From Paraburkholderia aromaticivorans (lineage in GTDB: Bacteria; Pseudomonadota; Gammaproteobacteria; Burkholderiales; Burkholderiaceae), in assembly GCF_012689525.1 (NCBI RefSeq), contig NZ_CP051514.1, forward strand, positions 682,001-746,000: a stretch of 64,000 bases of DNA. Direction: 5' to 3'. Positions 40,140 through 49,644 of the stretch are shown here, piece after piece. The notes beneath the pieces were generated by a model, which worked only from the letters and a program-made list of their open reading frames with translations, was not told where the DNA came from and did no database searches. Position 1 is the stretch's first letter. Every line of letters starts with the position of its first letter. A program made the translations under genes and the position numbers.

Positions 40140-40907
40140 TCAGCACGTTTGCTCATATCGATGCCAGTTAAATTTCTTGCCGTACTCGATGCGCGTGGCC
40201 GTCGCATGGAGATTCACCGCGTGTGTGGGTCCGAGTGCGCGTGCCCGGTCGAGCATCGTTGCGAAGGACGGAAGCTCATCCGCTCCTTTCCACGCAAAAA
40301 CAGTGACGTTGTGTTCACTGCCTTCCGACGGCGCCAGGGTCACCGCGTTCGCGAAGACCTCCCTGAGCGAGCGCAGGTAGCGATGGAAGTCCGGTTCGTC
40401 GGTCACCAGATTGGCCACCAGGACACCGTCATCGCTCAACCTGCGACGACAGGCTTCATAAAACGTCCTGCTGCCCAGCTCTGCGGGCAGGCCATCGGCA
40501 TTGAAACCGTCGACCAGCAGCACGTCGGGCCGGTGATCCGGAACCGTGACGTACTGCGCCCCATCGGCACAAACCACCCTGAAGCGTTCACTGTCGCGCG
40601 GCACATGGAACCGGTCTCGCAGCGCAATCACCTGGGGGTCGATTTCGACGACGGCGATCACGCTGTTGGGCAAGTGGCGATAGCAGTATTTCGCCAGCGA
40701 GCCGCCACCCAGACCGATCATTGAAATGCGGCGAGGGAATGGCTGGAACAGCAGGAAGCCCATCATGGTGCGCGTATAGCCCAGCGCAAGGGCGTACGGA
40801 TCGCGCCGCAACATGGTGCTCTGCACCCCGCGCGCATCAAAGTACAGTGAAACGACCTGGTCATTCTCTATGACCACCGGCTTGCTCGCCTTCCTCTTTC
40901 TTTTCAT
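40140..40907 (-). CDS. Spermidine-synthase-like protein, paralogue 2
   Basis: 255 residues from the ATG at 40907 (KRKRKASKPVV start). The core is the same as in paralogue 1: LGYTRTMMGFLLFQP, RISMIGLGGGSLAKYCYR, VVEIDPQVIALRD, VCADGAQYV, VLLVDGF and the C-terminal FAWKGADELPS. It belongs to a minus-strand operon with the HPr-like gene (71 bp upstream) and the 41294 gene. The N-terminal segment is shorter than in paralogue 1. A longer GTG/ATG start further upstream would overlap the HPr-like gene. Confidence 0.8.
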   Translation of the reverse strand: MKRKRKASKPVVIENDQVVSLYFDARGVQSTMLRRDPYALALGYTRTMMGFLLFQPFPRRISMIGLGGGSLAKYCYRHLPNSVIAVVEIDPQVIALRDRFHVPRDSERFRVVCADGAQYVTVPDHRPDVLLVDGFNADGLPAELGSRTFYEACRRRLSDDGVLVANLVTDEPDFHRYLRSLREVFANAVTLAPSEGSEHNVTVFAWKGADELPSFATMLDRARALGPTHAVNLHATATRIEYGKKFNWHRYEQTC

Positions 40908-40977
40908 GTGCGTGATCGAAAGATTCCGATGCAGGGGCAATCGGCGGGCCTGGGCCACGCTCCCTTGCAGCGGCCCA

Positions 40978-41241
40978 TCAAAAGGATTCCTGCGTACGCA
41001 GCATGGCCGAGAGCGCTTCAAGCGCTGCAATCTCGTCAGGACCGGTTGCCAGGATGTGCAACTGCGTGCCCGGCTTTGCCCGCATGGACATCACCGACAT
41101 GACATCCTTGGCATTGACGGACCGGCCGTTCGCCATGCAGATGATGTCGCTCGCGAACCGGGATGCGTGAACGGCAAGCCTCGCTGACCCGTGTCCGTTC
41201 AAACCCCTCGGGTCGCCCACCTGAACCAATACTTCGACCAA
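40978..41241 (-). CDS. HPr-like phosphocarrier-fold protein lacking His15
   Basis: 87 residues, HPr length. HPr pattern throughout: the segment RGLNGHGSARL at 12-22 is where HPr has GLHARPA, and the region MANGRSVNAKDVMSVMSM matches the Ser46 loop. Residue 15, the phosphorylated histidine in PTS HPr, is asparagine here; a histidine occurs at 17. It therefore probably does not act as a classical phosphocarrier and may be regulatory. TTG start with GGGGAG upstream. It sits between two genes of the operator-controlled cluster. Confidence 0.75.
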   Translation of the reverse strand: MVEVLVQVGDPRGLNGHGSARLAVHASRFASDIICMANGRSVNAKDVMSVMSMRAKPGTQLHILATGPDEIAALEALSAMLRTQESF

Positions 41242-41293
41242 CCCACTCCCCTATGCATAAACCGTAACCCGGGCCCGAACCCGCCGGGCGCGC

Positions 41294-41740
41294 TCAGTGC
41301 ATCGAACCTGCGATGACCTGCGCAAAGAAACCCCGCAGCAGCGGGTCCCACCTTTCACTCCCCAAAGCGATTTCGTCCGTGTCGAGCCGCTTCATTTCCC
41401 GATCGAGGTAAACGACGCGAAGCGACCTTGGGTGCGGCGGCCCGACAAAGAACTGGCCATCATCGTCCAGAAGCAGAAATGGCTTCTGCCTGTAGCGTGC
41501 TCCGAGCAGGGAGGTCGCATCCAGGACATGGCGGGCCGATTCCTTCTGATAGACAAAAATGACGTTGACCCCGCATTCTTCCAGACGGTCGCAGATATCC
41601 GAAAAACGGTAAAGCATCTGGAATCCGCGTTCGCCCGCCCTGCCCACTCCGACGACGATCAACCCGTGACGACCCATCACGTCCCGCAGATACAGATGCG
41701 TGTAGTCGTGGGACAGCAGCGGAACACTCGCATCAATCAC
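41294..41740 (-). CDS. Hypothetical protein (DUF4174-like/thioredoxin-fold?), first gene of the HPr cluster
   Basis: 148 residues from a GTG at 41740 with CAGGGAG upstream, chosen because the degenerate relative at 54514-55042 starts at the same point. Alternative starts are ATG 41767 and TTG 41785. Strand-helix alternation (GLIVVGVGRAGERGFQMLYR, VNVIFVYQKESARHVLD, PFLLLDDDGQFFVGPP) suggests a thioredoxin-like alpha/beta fold, but no CxxC is present. Operator palindrome about 120 bp upstream. Function unknown. Confidence 0.65.
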   Translation of the reverse strand: MIDASVPLLSHDYTHLYLRDVMGRHGLIVVGVGRAGERGFQMLYRFSDICDRLEECGVNVIFVYQKESARHVLDATSLLGARYRQKPFLLLDDDGQFFVGPPHPRSLRVVYLDREMKRLDTDEIALGSERWDPLLRGFFAQVIAGSMH

Positions 41741-41858
41741 GTCGATCTCCCTGCCGCACGCAGGCATACCCCTCGTTTCGCGCAAGACCGACCTGCAACG
41801 TGACCACCAAGATTTCTGCGCAAGCCTGCCATATTATTACCATTTCAGGATAGGTCAA

Positions 41859-41875
41859 TGATACTTCCATTATCA
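41859..41875 (-). promoter_or_regulatory. 17-bp palindromic operator upstream of the HPr/spermidine-synthase cluster
   Basis: TGATACTTCCATTATCA on the plus strand (minus: TGATAATGGAAGTATCA). Same 7-3-7 layout as the maeB site with one arm mismatch. In the direction of the downstream gene it is followed by TTGACC, much as the other sites are followed by TTGTCT or TTAACT-like bases. Confidence 0.5.
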
Positions 41876-42100
41876 TGATTTGACGGAGCCTGGTCCGAAG
41901 GACGGGCCAGTCTGTTCGCCGGTTCTTCCATGCGCACACGGGTGCGCCCGGGGAGTGTTCCTGCATCGAGGATCGATCCGGCTCCTGAACGAGCGACCGC
42001 GCCTCGCACTGCCGAGATCAGTGGACGGCGGCCACCGCGAAGGTGCCGATGACGCAGCCGTCCCTGACGCGGAACCAGCCTCGCGGGCTGTCCCCGACGC

Positions 42101-42862
42101 CTAACGGCCGAGTCGGCATACCTGCGCGCGCAGGTCGTCAACGAGGGGCACGATGGCCAGCACAATCAGCACGCCCGCAAGCGGTACCGTCGAGGCGTAG
42201 CCGATGTGCTTGAATCCCATCGCACCGGTAACACCACCGACGAAGAACGTGGCGAGCATCGTCCCGTGCACTTTCAGCTTCGCCCGGTTCGCCAGCACGA
42301 AGGGGCCGACGGGGCCGCCCTTCTCGGAATTCCAGTAGAGGAGCTTGCCCAGTTCGATGCCGATGTCCGTTACGATGCCGGTCATGTGGGTGGTACGGAT
42401 TTCGGAACCGGACAGTTTGGTGATCATGGCGTTCTGCAGACCCATGATGAAACACAGGAGCACGACGGTCGCGGGTACGAACAGCGTATCCCACAGCGCC
42501 AGATGACTACCGAGCAGCCCGAAACACAGCAGCAGGATGGCCTCGACCAGCAACGGCAACGCGTACTGGCTGTGCAGCCGCCGGCGCCGCCCCCAGTTGA
42601 CGAGCACGGCGGAACAGGCGGCGCCCACCAGGAACGAGATCAGCGATCCGGCGCCGGCCAGAACCAGCGAGAGGTCGCCCAGCGCAGTCTGGTCGGCAAT
42701 CGCGGACACCACGCCGCTCATATGGGACGTGTACTGCTTCACCGCCAGAAAGCCACCGGCATTGGTTGCGCCCGCCACGAACGCGAGCGAGAAACCAAGC
42801 TGCCTGTCTGCCCCGGTACTGCGATCCTTTCCCGTTAATGCCCGGAAATAGTGTGCTGGCAT
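42101..42862 (-). CDS. DUF1275 (YoaK family) membrane protein
   Basis: 253 residues with about six to seven membrane helices. Family features: SLAFVAGATNAGGFLAVKQYTSHMSG near the N-terminus (first half is diagnostic) and IMGLQNAMITKLSG followed by RTTHMTGIVTDIGIELG in the middle. Inner-membrane protein of unknown function. It is divergent from the 43257-Ehr operon, and the palindrome at 43057 lies between them (195 bp from this start). Confidence 0.88.
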   Translation of the reverse strand: MPAHYFRALTGKDRSTGADRQLGFSLAFVAGATNAGGFLAVKQYTSHMSGVVSAIADQTALGDLSLVLAGAGSLISFLVGAACSAVLVNWGRRRRLHSQYALPLLVEAILLLCFGLLGSHLALWDTLFVPATVVLLCFIMGLQNAMITKLSGSEIRTTHMTGIVTDIGIELGKLLYWNSEKGGPVGPFVLANRAKLKVHGTMLATFFVGGVTGAMGFKHIGYASTVPLAGVLIVLAIVPLVDDLRAQVCRLGR

Positions 42863-43056
42863 CAGGTATCAACCCGTGTGTTGGTCAGTCCAGATGCGCT
42901 TTGACAAAAGCCGGCACCGGCGTAGCAGATGGGATTTTGAATTTCCACGCGCAGGTTGAAATCCTGCATTCGCGGTGTCCCGAGCGAACACGGCACGTTC
43001 TTCGCGCACACCGGCGGACTATCACGCATGGAATCAGATCAATAAAGCTGCTAGGA

Positions 43057-43073
43057 TGATAACGTAATTATCA
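43057..43073 (+). promoter_or_regulatory. 17-bp palindromic operator upstream of the Ehr operon
   Basis: TGATAACGTAATTATCA, 7-3-7 layout as at maeB. It lies in the 394-bp gap between the divergent DUF1275 gene and the 43257 gene, 183 bp from the latter. The rest of the gap shows no gene. Confidence 0.55.
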
Positions 43074-43256
43074 TTAACTGGTAACTTGATGCTGCTAGCG
43101 AAGGCTCCAGGAGGTCAGTAACAGGCAGGGATGCCTCTATTGTGTTCGCGGTAGCAACGACGCAAGGGCGATGCGGTTTGTAGTGGCGAGAGGACGGAGT
43201 TCGGCAACTGCCGGGACGCCGGTCCCGGCTGGCGCGCCGCATTAAGGAGAAGTGCC

Positions 43257-43646
43257 ATGACGTTTGACTGCTCTCTTGAAGAGCACCTGCTGGTCGGCGT
43301 CTCGTTGAGCAATAGCATGCTCGAACGCGTGCGGCTCGTCAGGTCCACGTTCGCCAACGAGCGGTTCTGCGCACCCGGGCGCTGGATTCATGAAGACCTG
43401 GCGCCGTGGGACGACTCTCCTGAGCTTCACCAATTGAAGCTGGCGCATGCGAGCTTCAACACCATTGCGCTAATAGTCGAGATTTCCATCACGCAAGGGC
43501 GTCTCGCCGCAGCAGCCGCCATGCTCGAGCCTGATGCCCTGTTCGAAAGCGCGACACGCATGCTCGCACACGCGGTGTCGCGTTTCGAAAAACGTCCGGG
43601 CGTGAGTGAGGCACCCACGCCCGCACCGCACGGACTGATACATTAA
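43257..43646 (+). CDS. Hypothetical protein heading the Ehr operon (129 aa)
   Basis: AAGGAGAAG lies 5 bp before the ATG, so the start is secure. Helical, soluble, with conserved-looking Trp/His residues (RWIHEDLAPWDDSPELHQL) and an alanine-rich second half. No domain recognised; a haem- or metal-binding helical bundle is conceivable but not shown. It is followed 71 bp later by spermidine-synthase paralogue 3 and then the Ehr genes, all on one strand. Confidence 0.7.
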   Translation: MTFDCSLEEHLLVGVSLSNSMLERVRLVRSTFANERFCAPGRWIHEDLAPWDDSPELHQLKLAHASFNTIALIVEISITQGRLAAAAAMLEPDALFESATRMLAHAVSRFEKRPGVSEAPTPAPHGLIH

Positions 43647-43717
43647 GGTCGCCGTGACGACACGGTCGCGGCATGACGCCGGTTCGCTGCACCGATCTGC
43701 GCAGTTTCAGGAGAGCA

Positions 43718-44551
43718 ATGGATTTGTCGGCCGATCACAATCCGTTCAGGCAAGCCCTGGCGAGGCAATGGGGAAAGACTTCCGGGGAACCCGTGATACG
43801 CGAGGGCCTGCGCACGCGGTCGCTGTGTTTCGACGCTCTCGGCATACAAAGCTCCATGCGCAGGAGTGATCCGCTCGAACTCGATCTGTCGTACACGCGG
43901 GCCATGATGTCATTCCAGCTCTTTCACTCCAATCCCCAAGACATCCTGATCGTGGGACTGGGCGGAGGATCGCTGTCAAAATACTGCTTCCACAAGTTTC
44001 CGTCGGCACGGGTGACCACCGTGGAAATCGACGAGAGAGTGATCGCGTTGCGCGAGCAGTTTTTCATTCCGCCTGAATCAGAGCGATTCCAGATCGTGCA
44101 CGCTGACGCAGCGGAGTACCTCTCGGACAGGATTGGCGTCGCGGATGTAATCCTGCTTGATGGATTCGACGCATTCGGCTTACCCGCCGGCCTGTCGAGC
44201 CAGTACTTCTACGACTCCTGTCATACCGCGCTGCGCAGCGAAGGTGTGCTGGTGGCCAACCTGCTGAACAGCGACCCGCGGCTCACTACCCACCTCGACC
44301 GGCTGCGCCGTGCGTGCGATGGAAAACTGTTCCGCACCATGGCGCGGCGCGAAGGCAACACCATCGCCATCGGGCTCAGACAGGGAACCGTGCCTGAGTG
44401 GTTTGACCTCTATGCCCGCGCAGAAGCCATCACGAAATCGATGGGGCTCGACCTGTACCGGTATGTCAAAAAAATGGAACGTCATCACCGGGCAGAGGCC
44501 GTTCCGGGATACCCTTCGTCCAACACACCGGCCGTCGAACAGAACGTCTGA
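43718..44551 (+). CDS. Spermidine-synthase-like protein, paralogue 3 (Ehr operon)
   Basis: 277 residues. Start at 43718 chosen for GGAGAG 3 bp before the ATG. Rossmann core DILIVGLGGGSLSKYCFH, TTVEIDERVIALRE, VHADAAEYL and VILLDGF; N-domain LSYTRAMMSFQLFHS. It is the most diverged of the four paralogues (the C-terminal FAWKG block is missing). The next gene (hyfB-like) starts 20 bp downstream, so it is part of the Ehr operon. Its role there is unknown. Confidence 0.82.
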   Translation: MDLSADHNPFRQALARQWGKTSGEPVIREGLRTRSLCFDALGIQSSMRRSDPLELDLSYTRAMMSFQLFHSNPQDILIVGLGGGSLSKYCFHKFPSARVTTVEIDERVIALREQFFIPPESERFQIVHADAAEYLSDRIGVADVILLDGFDAFGLPAGLSSQYFYDSCHTALRSEGVLVANLLNSDPRLTTHLDRLRRACDGKLFRTMARREGNTIAIGLRQGTVPEWFDLYARAEAITKSMGLDLYRYVKKMERHHRAEAVPGYPSSNTPAVEQNV

Positions 44552-44571
44552 CGGCACTGGAGACAACGCCG

Positions 44572-46581
44572 ATGCAACATCTGCTGGTCGTCCATTACGT
44601 GCTGCTGGTAGTCGTGGGCTGGCTCGTCGTTGGGGTTCTGGGACTCGCGAACCTGCGCCGCACACGCGTGGTGGCGCACGGGCTGTTTCCTGTCGGCGCG
44701 GTGTTCGGCCTGGTTCTGTGCGGACTGGGCCTGACTGGCGTTTTCTCAAATCCCCAGCAAGCCGTCCTGCCGCTCGGGTTGCCGGACCTGCCGTTTCATC
44801 TGCGGCTCGACGGCCTGTCGGCGTATTTCCTCACAGTACTCGGCGTGGTGAGCACGGGCGTGAGCGCGTTCTCCGCGGGTTATTTCCGCAAGGGCGAAGG
44901 CACTCCGCCCGGGCTGCTGTGCTTTGAGTATCACGTGTGCCTCGCGAGCATGGCGGTGCTGCTGCTGGCCGACGATGCGTATTGCTTCATGGTGGCGTGG
45001 GAGACGATGACGGTGTCGGCCACCTTCCTGGTGATGACCAATCACCGCGTCGCCGAGATCCGCCGGGCGGCCTGGCTCTACTTCCTGATCTCCCACGTCG
45101 GCGCACTCGCGCTCCTGCTGTGCTTCGGCCTGCTGCAGGCCAATACCGGCAACTTCACGTTCGTCAATATGCGCGAGCAGCATCTGGACGTGTTCTGGGC
45201 GTCCGTCTCGTTTCTGCTGGCGTTGTTCGGTTTCGGCGCAAAGGCGGGCATTTTTCCGCTGCATGTCTGGCTGCCTGAGGCGCATCCGGCCGCGCCATCG
45301 CCAGTATCGGCCCTCATGAGCGGCTTCGTCCTGAAAGCGGGCCTGTACGGCGTGTTGCGCACAGTGTTCGACCTGCTGCACGTGCAGATCGCATGGTGGG
45401 GCGTGCTCATGCTGATGCTCGGACTCTTCACCGCGCTATTCGGGGTGGTGTTCAGCGCCATCCAGACGGACATGAAGCGGCTGCTTGCATACTCGTCGAT
45501 CGACAACATCGGCCTGATGTTTGTCAGCATGGGGCTCGCGATCCTGTTTCGCGCATACGGGATGAACGCGCTGGCCGCCTTGTCGATGACGGCTCTGCTC
45601 TACCAGATCGCCAGCCACGCGACCTTCAAGAGCCTGCTGTTTCTCGGCACCGGTTCCGTGCTTCACGCGACAGGCGAGCGCAATCTCGGGCGCCTGGGCG
45701 GCCTGATCCGTTTCATGCCGTGGACCGCGTGGGCCGCTCTCGTGGGCGCGTTTGCCAGTGCGGGCCTGCCGCCATTGAGCGGCTTCGTCTCCGAATGGCT
45801 GCTGCTGCAGAGCTTTCTGTTCACACCCGGCCTGCCTGACCCGTTCCTGAATATGGTGGTACCGCTCGTCGCCGCGCTGATTGCTCTCGTGGCCGCGCTC
45901 GCGGGCTACACGATGGTCAAGTTCTTCGGCATCATCTTTCTCGGTCAGCCTCGCGAGGCGAAGTTACGCGAGGCACGGGATGCGAGTCCGTGGGAGCGCG
46001 TCGGCTTCGCGTGGCTCGCAGCGATATGCGTGCTGCTCGGGCTGTTGCCGGTGCAGTTCGTGGTCGTTCTGGATCGCGTCACGCAGATGCTGGTTGGCGC
46101 CGGCATCGGACCCACCGTCGCGCGGAACGGCCGGCTGCTGCTCGCACCCACCAGCGCAGGCCGTGCCAGCTACATGCCGCTGGTTTTCCTGCTGTTCTTC
46201 TTTGCCTGTTGCGGGCTCGCGTGGGTGCTGGTACGCCGTCTTTACCATGGGCGCCTGCGGCGGGCGGCCCCTTGGGCCTGCGGCTTTCCGTTCGTGAACG
46301 CGCGCATGCAGGACACGGCAGAAGGGTTCGGGCAGCCGATCCGTGAGATCTTCACGCCGCTGTTCAGGATCGAACGGCAACTACCCTCCCCGTTCGACAA
46401 ACAGCCCGTGTATAGCGTCATCGTGACCGATCGCGCATGGGCCCTGATTTATGAGCCGATCGCGCGGCTGGTTAAGCGCGTCGCGGCACTGGCCGGGTTG
46501 CTCCAGACAGGCCGCATCGCGGTCTATCTGATGCACAGCTTTCTCGTGCTGATCGTACTGCTGATGCTGGTGAGACGATGA
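44572..46581 (+). CDS. hyfB: HyfB/NuoL-type antiporter-like subunit
   Basis: 669 residues, about 16 membrane helices, Proton_antipo_M family. Characteristic blocks: the transmembrane glutamate in CFMVAWETMTVSATFLVM, the lysine-containing helix FGFGAKAGIFPLHVWLPEAH, and MKRLLAYSSIDNIGLMFV. It is the membrane proton-translocating arm of group-4 hydrogenase-like/complex I-like enzymes. GGAGA ribosome-binding site. Its stop overlaps hyfC (ATGA). Confidence 0.9.
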   Translation: MQHLLVVHYVLLVVVGWLVVGVLGLANLRRTRVVAHGLFPVGAVFGLVLCGLGLTGVFSNPQQAVLPLGLPDLPFHLRLDGLSAYFLTVLGVVSTGVSAFSAGYFRKGEGTPPGLLCFEYHVCLASMAVLLLADDAYCFMVAWETMTVSATFLVMTNHRVAEIRRAAWLYFLISHVGALALLLCFGLLQANTGNFTFVNMREQHLDVFWASVSFLLALFGFGAKAGIFPLHVWLPEAHPAAPSPVSALMSGFVLKAGLYGVLRTVFDLLHVQIAWWGVLMLMLGLFTALFGVVFSAIQTDMKRLLAYSSIDNIGLMFVSMGLAILFRAYGMNALAALSMTALLYQIASHATFKSLLFLGTGSVLHATGERNLGRLGGLIRFMPWTAWAALVGAFASAGLPPLSGFVSEWLLLQSFLFTPGLPDPFLNMVVPLVAALIALVAALAGYTMVKFFGIIFLGQPREAKLREARDASPWERVGFAWLAAICVLLGLLPVQFVVVLDRVTQMLVGAGIGPTVARNGRLLLAPTSAGRASYMPLVFLLFFFACCGLAWVLVRRLYHGRLRRAAPWACGFPFVNARMQDTAEGFGQPIREIFTPLFRIERQLPSPFDKQPVYSVIVTDRAWALIYEPIARLVKRVAALAGLLQTGRIAVYLMHSFLVLIVLLMLVRR

Positions 46582-47528
46582 TCACGCTCTCCGGATTGCT
46601 CTCCCAGGGGCTGGAGATCCTGCTCGCGCTGGCGGCGGCTCCGCTGCTGACAGGGTGGGTCAACATGTGCCGCGCGCGCTTGCAGAACCGCCGGGCACCG
46701 AGCATCTGGCAGCCTTACCGGACGCTGCACAAGCTGTTCAACAAGGAGTCGGTCGTCGCCGACCACGCCAGCCCTATATTCCGCGGCGCGCCATATGTCG
46801 TCTGGGCATGCATGACGCTCGCTTGTGCGATCGTGCCCACGCTTTCCACCGATCTGCCGCTCTCACCGGCTGCGGACGCGATCGCCCTGGTGGGCCTTTT
46901 CGCGCTGGCTCGCGTGATGATCTCACTCGCCGCGATGGACATCGGCACCGCGTTCGGCACGCTCGGCGCGCGCCGCGAGATGCTGGTCGGCTTCCTCGCG
47001 GAGCCGGCCTTGCTGATGGTGCTGTTTTCGGCGTCGCTGATCACGCAGTCCACTCTGCTGACCAGCATCGTCGCCACGCTCAGTCATCGCGAGCTGGCAA
47101 TCTATCCGAGCCTCGCGTTCGCAGGGATCGCGTTCACGATGGTGTCGCTCGCCGAAAACGCGCGTCTGCCGGTCGACAATCCGACCACGCATCTCGAACT
47201 GACGATGATCCACGAGGCACTGATCCTCGAGTATTCCGGCCGGCATCTCGCGCTGATGGAATGGGCCGCGAGCCTCAAACTGTTCGCGTACTCCTGCATC
47301 GGCCTCGCCTTGTTCATTCCGTGGGGCATCGCGGAAGCCGGTAATCCTGTGGCGCTGCTGCTCGCCATACCGGCGCTCTTCGTCAAGCTACTGGTGGGGG
47401 GCGCGGCGCTCGCGGTAGTCGAGACGACCAACGCGAAGATGCGCATTTTCCGCGTGCCGGAGTTTCTCGCGACAGCGTTCCTGCTGGCTGTCATCGGCAT
47501 GCTCGTTCACTTCCTGCTGGGGGCGTGA
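46578..47528 (+). CDS. hyfC: HyfC/NuoH-type membrane subunit
   Basis: 316 residues, about eight membrane helices, respiratory-chain NADH dehydrogenase subunit 1 family. Family motifs: LQNRRAPSIWQPYRTLHKLF on the first cytoplasmic loop, the acidic loop NARLPVDNPTTHLELTMIHE and EYSGRHLALMEWAASLKLF. It connects the peripheral arm to the antiporter-like subunits. It overlaps hyfB by four bases and its stop abuts the hyfE start. Confidence 0.9.
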   Translation: MITLSGLLSQGLEILLALAAAPLLTGWVNMCRARLQNRRAPSIWQPYRTLHKLFNKESVVADHASPIFRGAPYVVWACMTLACAIVPTLSTDLPLSPAADAIALVGLFALARVMISLAAMDIGTAFGTLGARREMLVGFLAEPALLMVLFSASLITQSTLLTSIVATLSHRELAIYPSLAFAGIAFTMVSLAENARLPVDNPTTHLELTMIHEALILEYSGRHLALMEWAASLKLFAYSCIGLALFIPWGIAEAGNPVALLLAIPALFVKLLVGGAALAVVETTNAKMRIFRVPEFLATAFLLAVIGMLVHFLLGA

Positions 47529-48188
47529 ATGCACGGCTTTGCGACGCAGATCATCAACTTCCTGGCCGCCATCCTGCTGCTGCTGTCGTTTGCGATGCTC
47601 AGCCAGCGCCGGATCCTGTCGTTGATTCACCTCTATACGTTGCAGGGTCTGACACTCGTGTCAGCCAATGTCATCCTGGGATACGTCACCGCTGACGTAC
47701 ACCTTTATATTTCCGCCGCACTGACCCTGGCACTCAAGGTCGGCCTGATTCCCTGGATTCTTTACAGGCTGGTGCAGCGTCTGAACGTGAAGACGGACGT
47801 CGAGCCTCTGCTCAATATTCCCGCCACCCTGCTGATCGGCATCGTGCTCGTGATCATTGCATTCAACGTGGCGTCGCCGATCAGCCAGCTCGCCTCGTCG
47901 GTCGCGCGCGGCACACTCGGCATCGCACTCGCCTGCGTGCTGCTGTCGTTCATGATGATGATTACGCGCTCAAAGGCGATACCTCAGGTGATCGGCTTCC
48001 TGTCGATGGAAAACGGTCTGTTTTTTGCCGCGGCGGCGGCAACGAACGGCATGCCGATGATCGTCGAACTCGGCATTGGACTCGATGTGCTGGTGGGCAT
48101 CCTGATCCTCGGCGTGTTCATGTTCCAGATCCGCGAACAGTTCGACAGTCTGGACATTCATCACCTGGAAAAACTCAAGGATGACTGA
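47529..48188 (+). CDS. hyfE: HyfE-type membrane subunit
   Basis: 219 residues (E. coli HyfE 216). Predominantly hydrophobic with about six helices; LYTLQGLTLVSANVILGYV and the C-terminal MPMIVELGIGLDVLVGILI are typical (NuoK-like fused region). The start follows the hyfC stop directly, and the end overlaps hyfF by eight bases, indicating tight coupling. Confidence 0.88.
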   Translation: MHGFATQIINFLAAILLLLSFAMLSQRRILSLIHLYTLQGLTLVSANVILGYVTADVHLYISAALTLALKVGLIPWILYRLVQRLNVKTDVEPLLNIPATLLIGIVLVIIAFNVASPISQLASSVARGTLGIALACVLLSFMMMITRSKAIPQVIGFLSMENGLFFAAAAATNGMPMIVELGIGLDVLVGILILGVFMFQIREQFDSLDIHHLEKLKDD

Positions 48189-49641
48189 AGCCTGGGTACT
48201 GCTGCTGGTTTTCGCGATCCCGCTTTTCGCAGGCGCATGTCTGGCGTTCGTGGGACAGCACCATGTCGCAGCGGAGCTCAACGTCGGCTTCAGTTTCCTC
48301 ACATTTGCAGCCGCCTCGCTGCTCGCCGTGCAGACGGTGGCGCACGGGCCTGCGTTCGCGCTCGGCAAGCTCCTCTTCGTCGATCCGCTCAACGTGTTCC
48401 TGGTCGCGCTGACGGCCTTCGTCGGCTGGACCACGTCGATCTTTTCAATGCCGTACATGCGCATCGAGCGCGACCGCGGCAAGATGACCGGCCCCCGCAT
48501 GCGCCTCTACCACAGCATGTACCAGCTGTTCATCTTTGCGATGCTGCTCGCGCTGCTCACCAACAACATGGGCATCCTCTGGGTCGCCATGGAAGCCGCC
48601 ACGCTCGCGACGGTGCTTCTGGTCAGCGTATATCGCACCGCGGCAAGCCTCGAAGCCGCGTGGAAGTACTTCATCCTGTGCGGCGTTGGCATCGCCCAGG
48701 CGCTGTTCGGCACGATCCTTCTCTATCTCGCCGCGAGCCGGCAGCTCGGCGGCGGCGATGCGCTGCTCTGGACCAGCCTGAACGCGGTCAAAGGGAGTCT
48801 CGACCCGACCATCATTTCGCTCGCGTTCGTGTTCCTGCTGATCGGCTATGGCACCAAGGTCGGTCTCGTGCCCATGCACAACTGGCTGCCCGATGCGCAT
48901 GCTGAAGGCCCCACGCCGATTTCGGCCGTGCTGTCCGGCCTGCTGCTCAACGTCGCGCTCTATGCGGTGCTGCGCTGCAAGGTGCTGGCCGACGGCGCAC
49001 TCCACAACGGCTTGCCGGGATACCTGCTTGTTGGTTTCGGACTGGTCTCGGTGCTGGTCGCAACCTTTTCGCTGTTCCGGCAGAAAGACGTCAAGCGGCT
49101 CTTTTCGTATTCGTCGATCGAACACATGGGCCTGATGACGTTCGCCTTCGGGCTTGGCGGCCCCATCGCGACCTTTGCGGGCCTGCTCCACATGACGGTG
49201 CATTCGCTGGTGAAGTCGGCCATCTTCTTCACCGTCGGGCATGCGGCCCAGAAGGCCGGCACACAGGCGATCGACGACATCCGCGGGTTGTTACGCGTGA
49301 GCCCAACCGTCGGGTGGGGCATGATGCTCGGGACGCTCGCGATCCTGGGCATGCCGCCATTCGGCGTCTTCGCGAGCGAGTTCCTGATCCTGACCACCGC
49401 GATGAGCAAACTCCCGTGGGCCACGCCCTTCCTGTTGCTCGCGCTTGCCGTGGCGTTCGCGGCCATCTTCGTGCGCGTGCAGGGCATGGTGTTCGGGGAC
49501 ACGACGGCCAGGGTTCTTGAACACTCGCCGGCGTTGCTGCCGGTATTCGTCCATCTCGGCATCGGGTTAATGCTGGGACTCTATATTCCGCCCTACCTTG
49601 CGACGTGGTATCGGCAGGCGGCGGCCATGATCGCGGGGTGA
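48181..49641 (+). CDS. hyfF: HyfF/NuoN-M-type antiporter-like subunit
   Basis: 486 residues, about 14 membrane helices, Proton_antipo_M family. Key residues: Glu in GILWVAMEAATLATVLLV, Lys in IGYGTKVGLVPMHNWLPDAH and the block KDVKRLFSYSSIEHMGLM. The second antiporter-like subunit in this operon, so the complex has two potential proton or sodium channels. Overlaps hyfE; three bases separate it from the large-subunit gene. Confidence 0.9.
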   Translation: MTEAWVLLLVFAIPLFAGACLAFVGQHHVAAELNVGFSFLTFAAASLLAVQTVAHGPAFALGKLLFVDPLNVFLVALTAFVGWTTSIFSMPYMRIERDRGKMTGPRMRLYHSMYQLFIFAMLLALLTNNMGILWVAMEAATLATVLLVSVYRTAASLEAAWKYFILCGVGIAQALFGTILLYLAASRQLGGGDALLWTSLNAVKGSLDPTIISLAFVFLLIGYGTKVGLVPMHNWLPDAHAEGPTPISAVLSGLLLNVALYAVLRCKVLADGALHNGLPGYLLVGFGLVSVLVATFSLFRQKDVKRLFSYSSIEHMGLMTFAFGLGGPIATFAGLLHMTVHSLVKSAIFFTVGHAAQKAGTQAIDDIRGLLRVSPTVGWGMMLGTLAILGMPPFGVFASEFLILTTAMSKLPWATPFLLLALAVAFAAIFVRVQGMVFGDTTARVLEHSPALLPVFVHLGIGLMLGLYIPPYLATWYRQAAAMIAG

Positions 49642-49644
49642 CAC

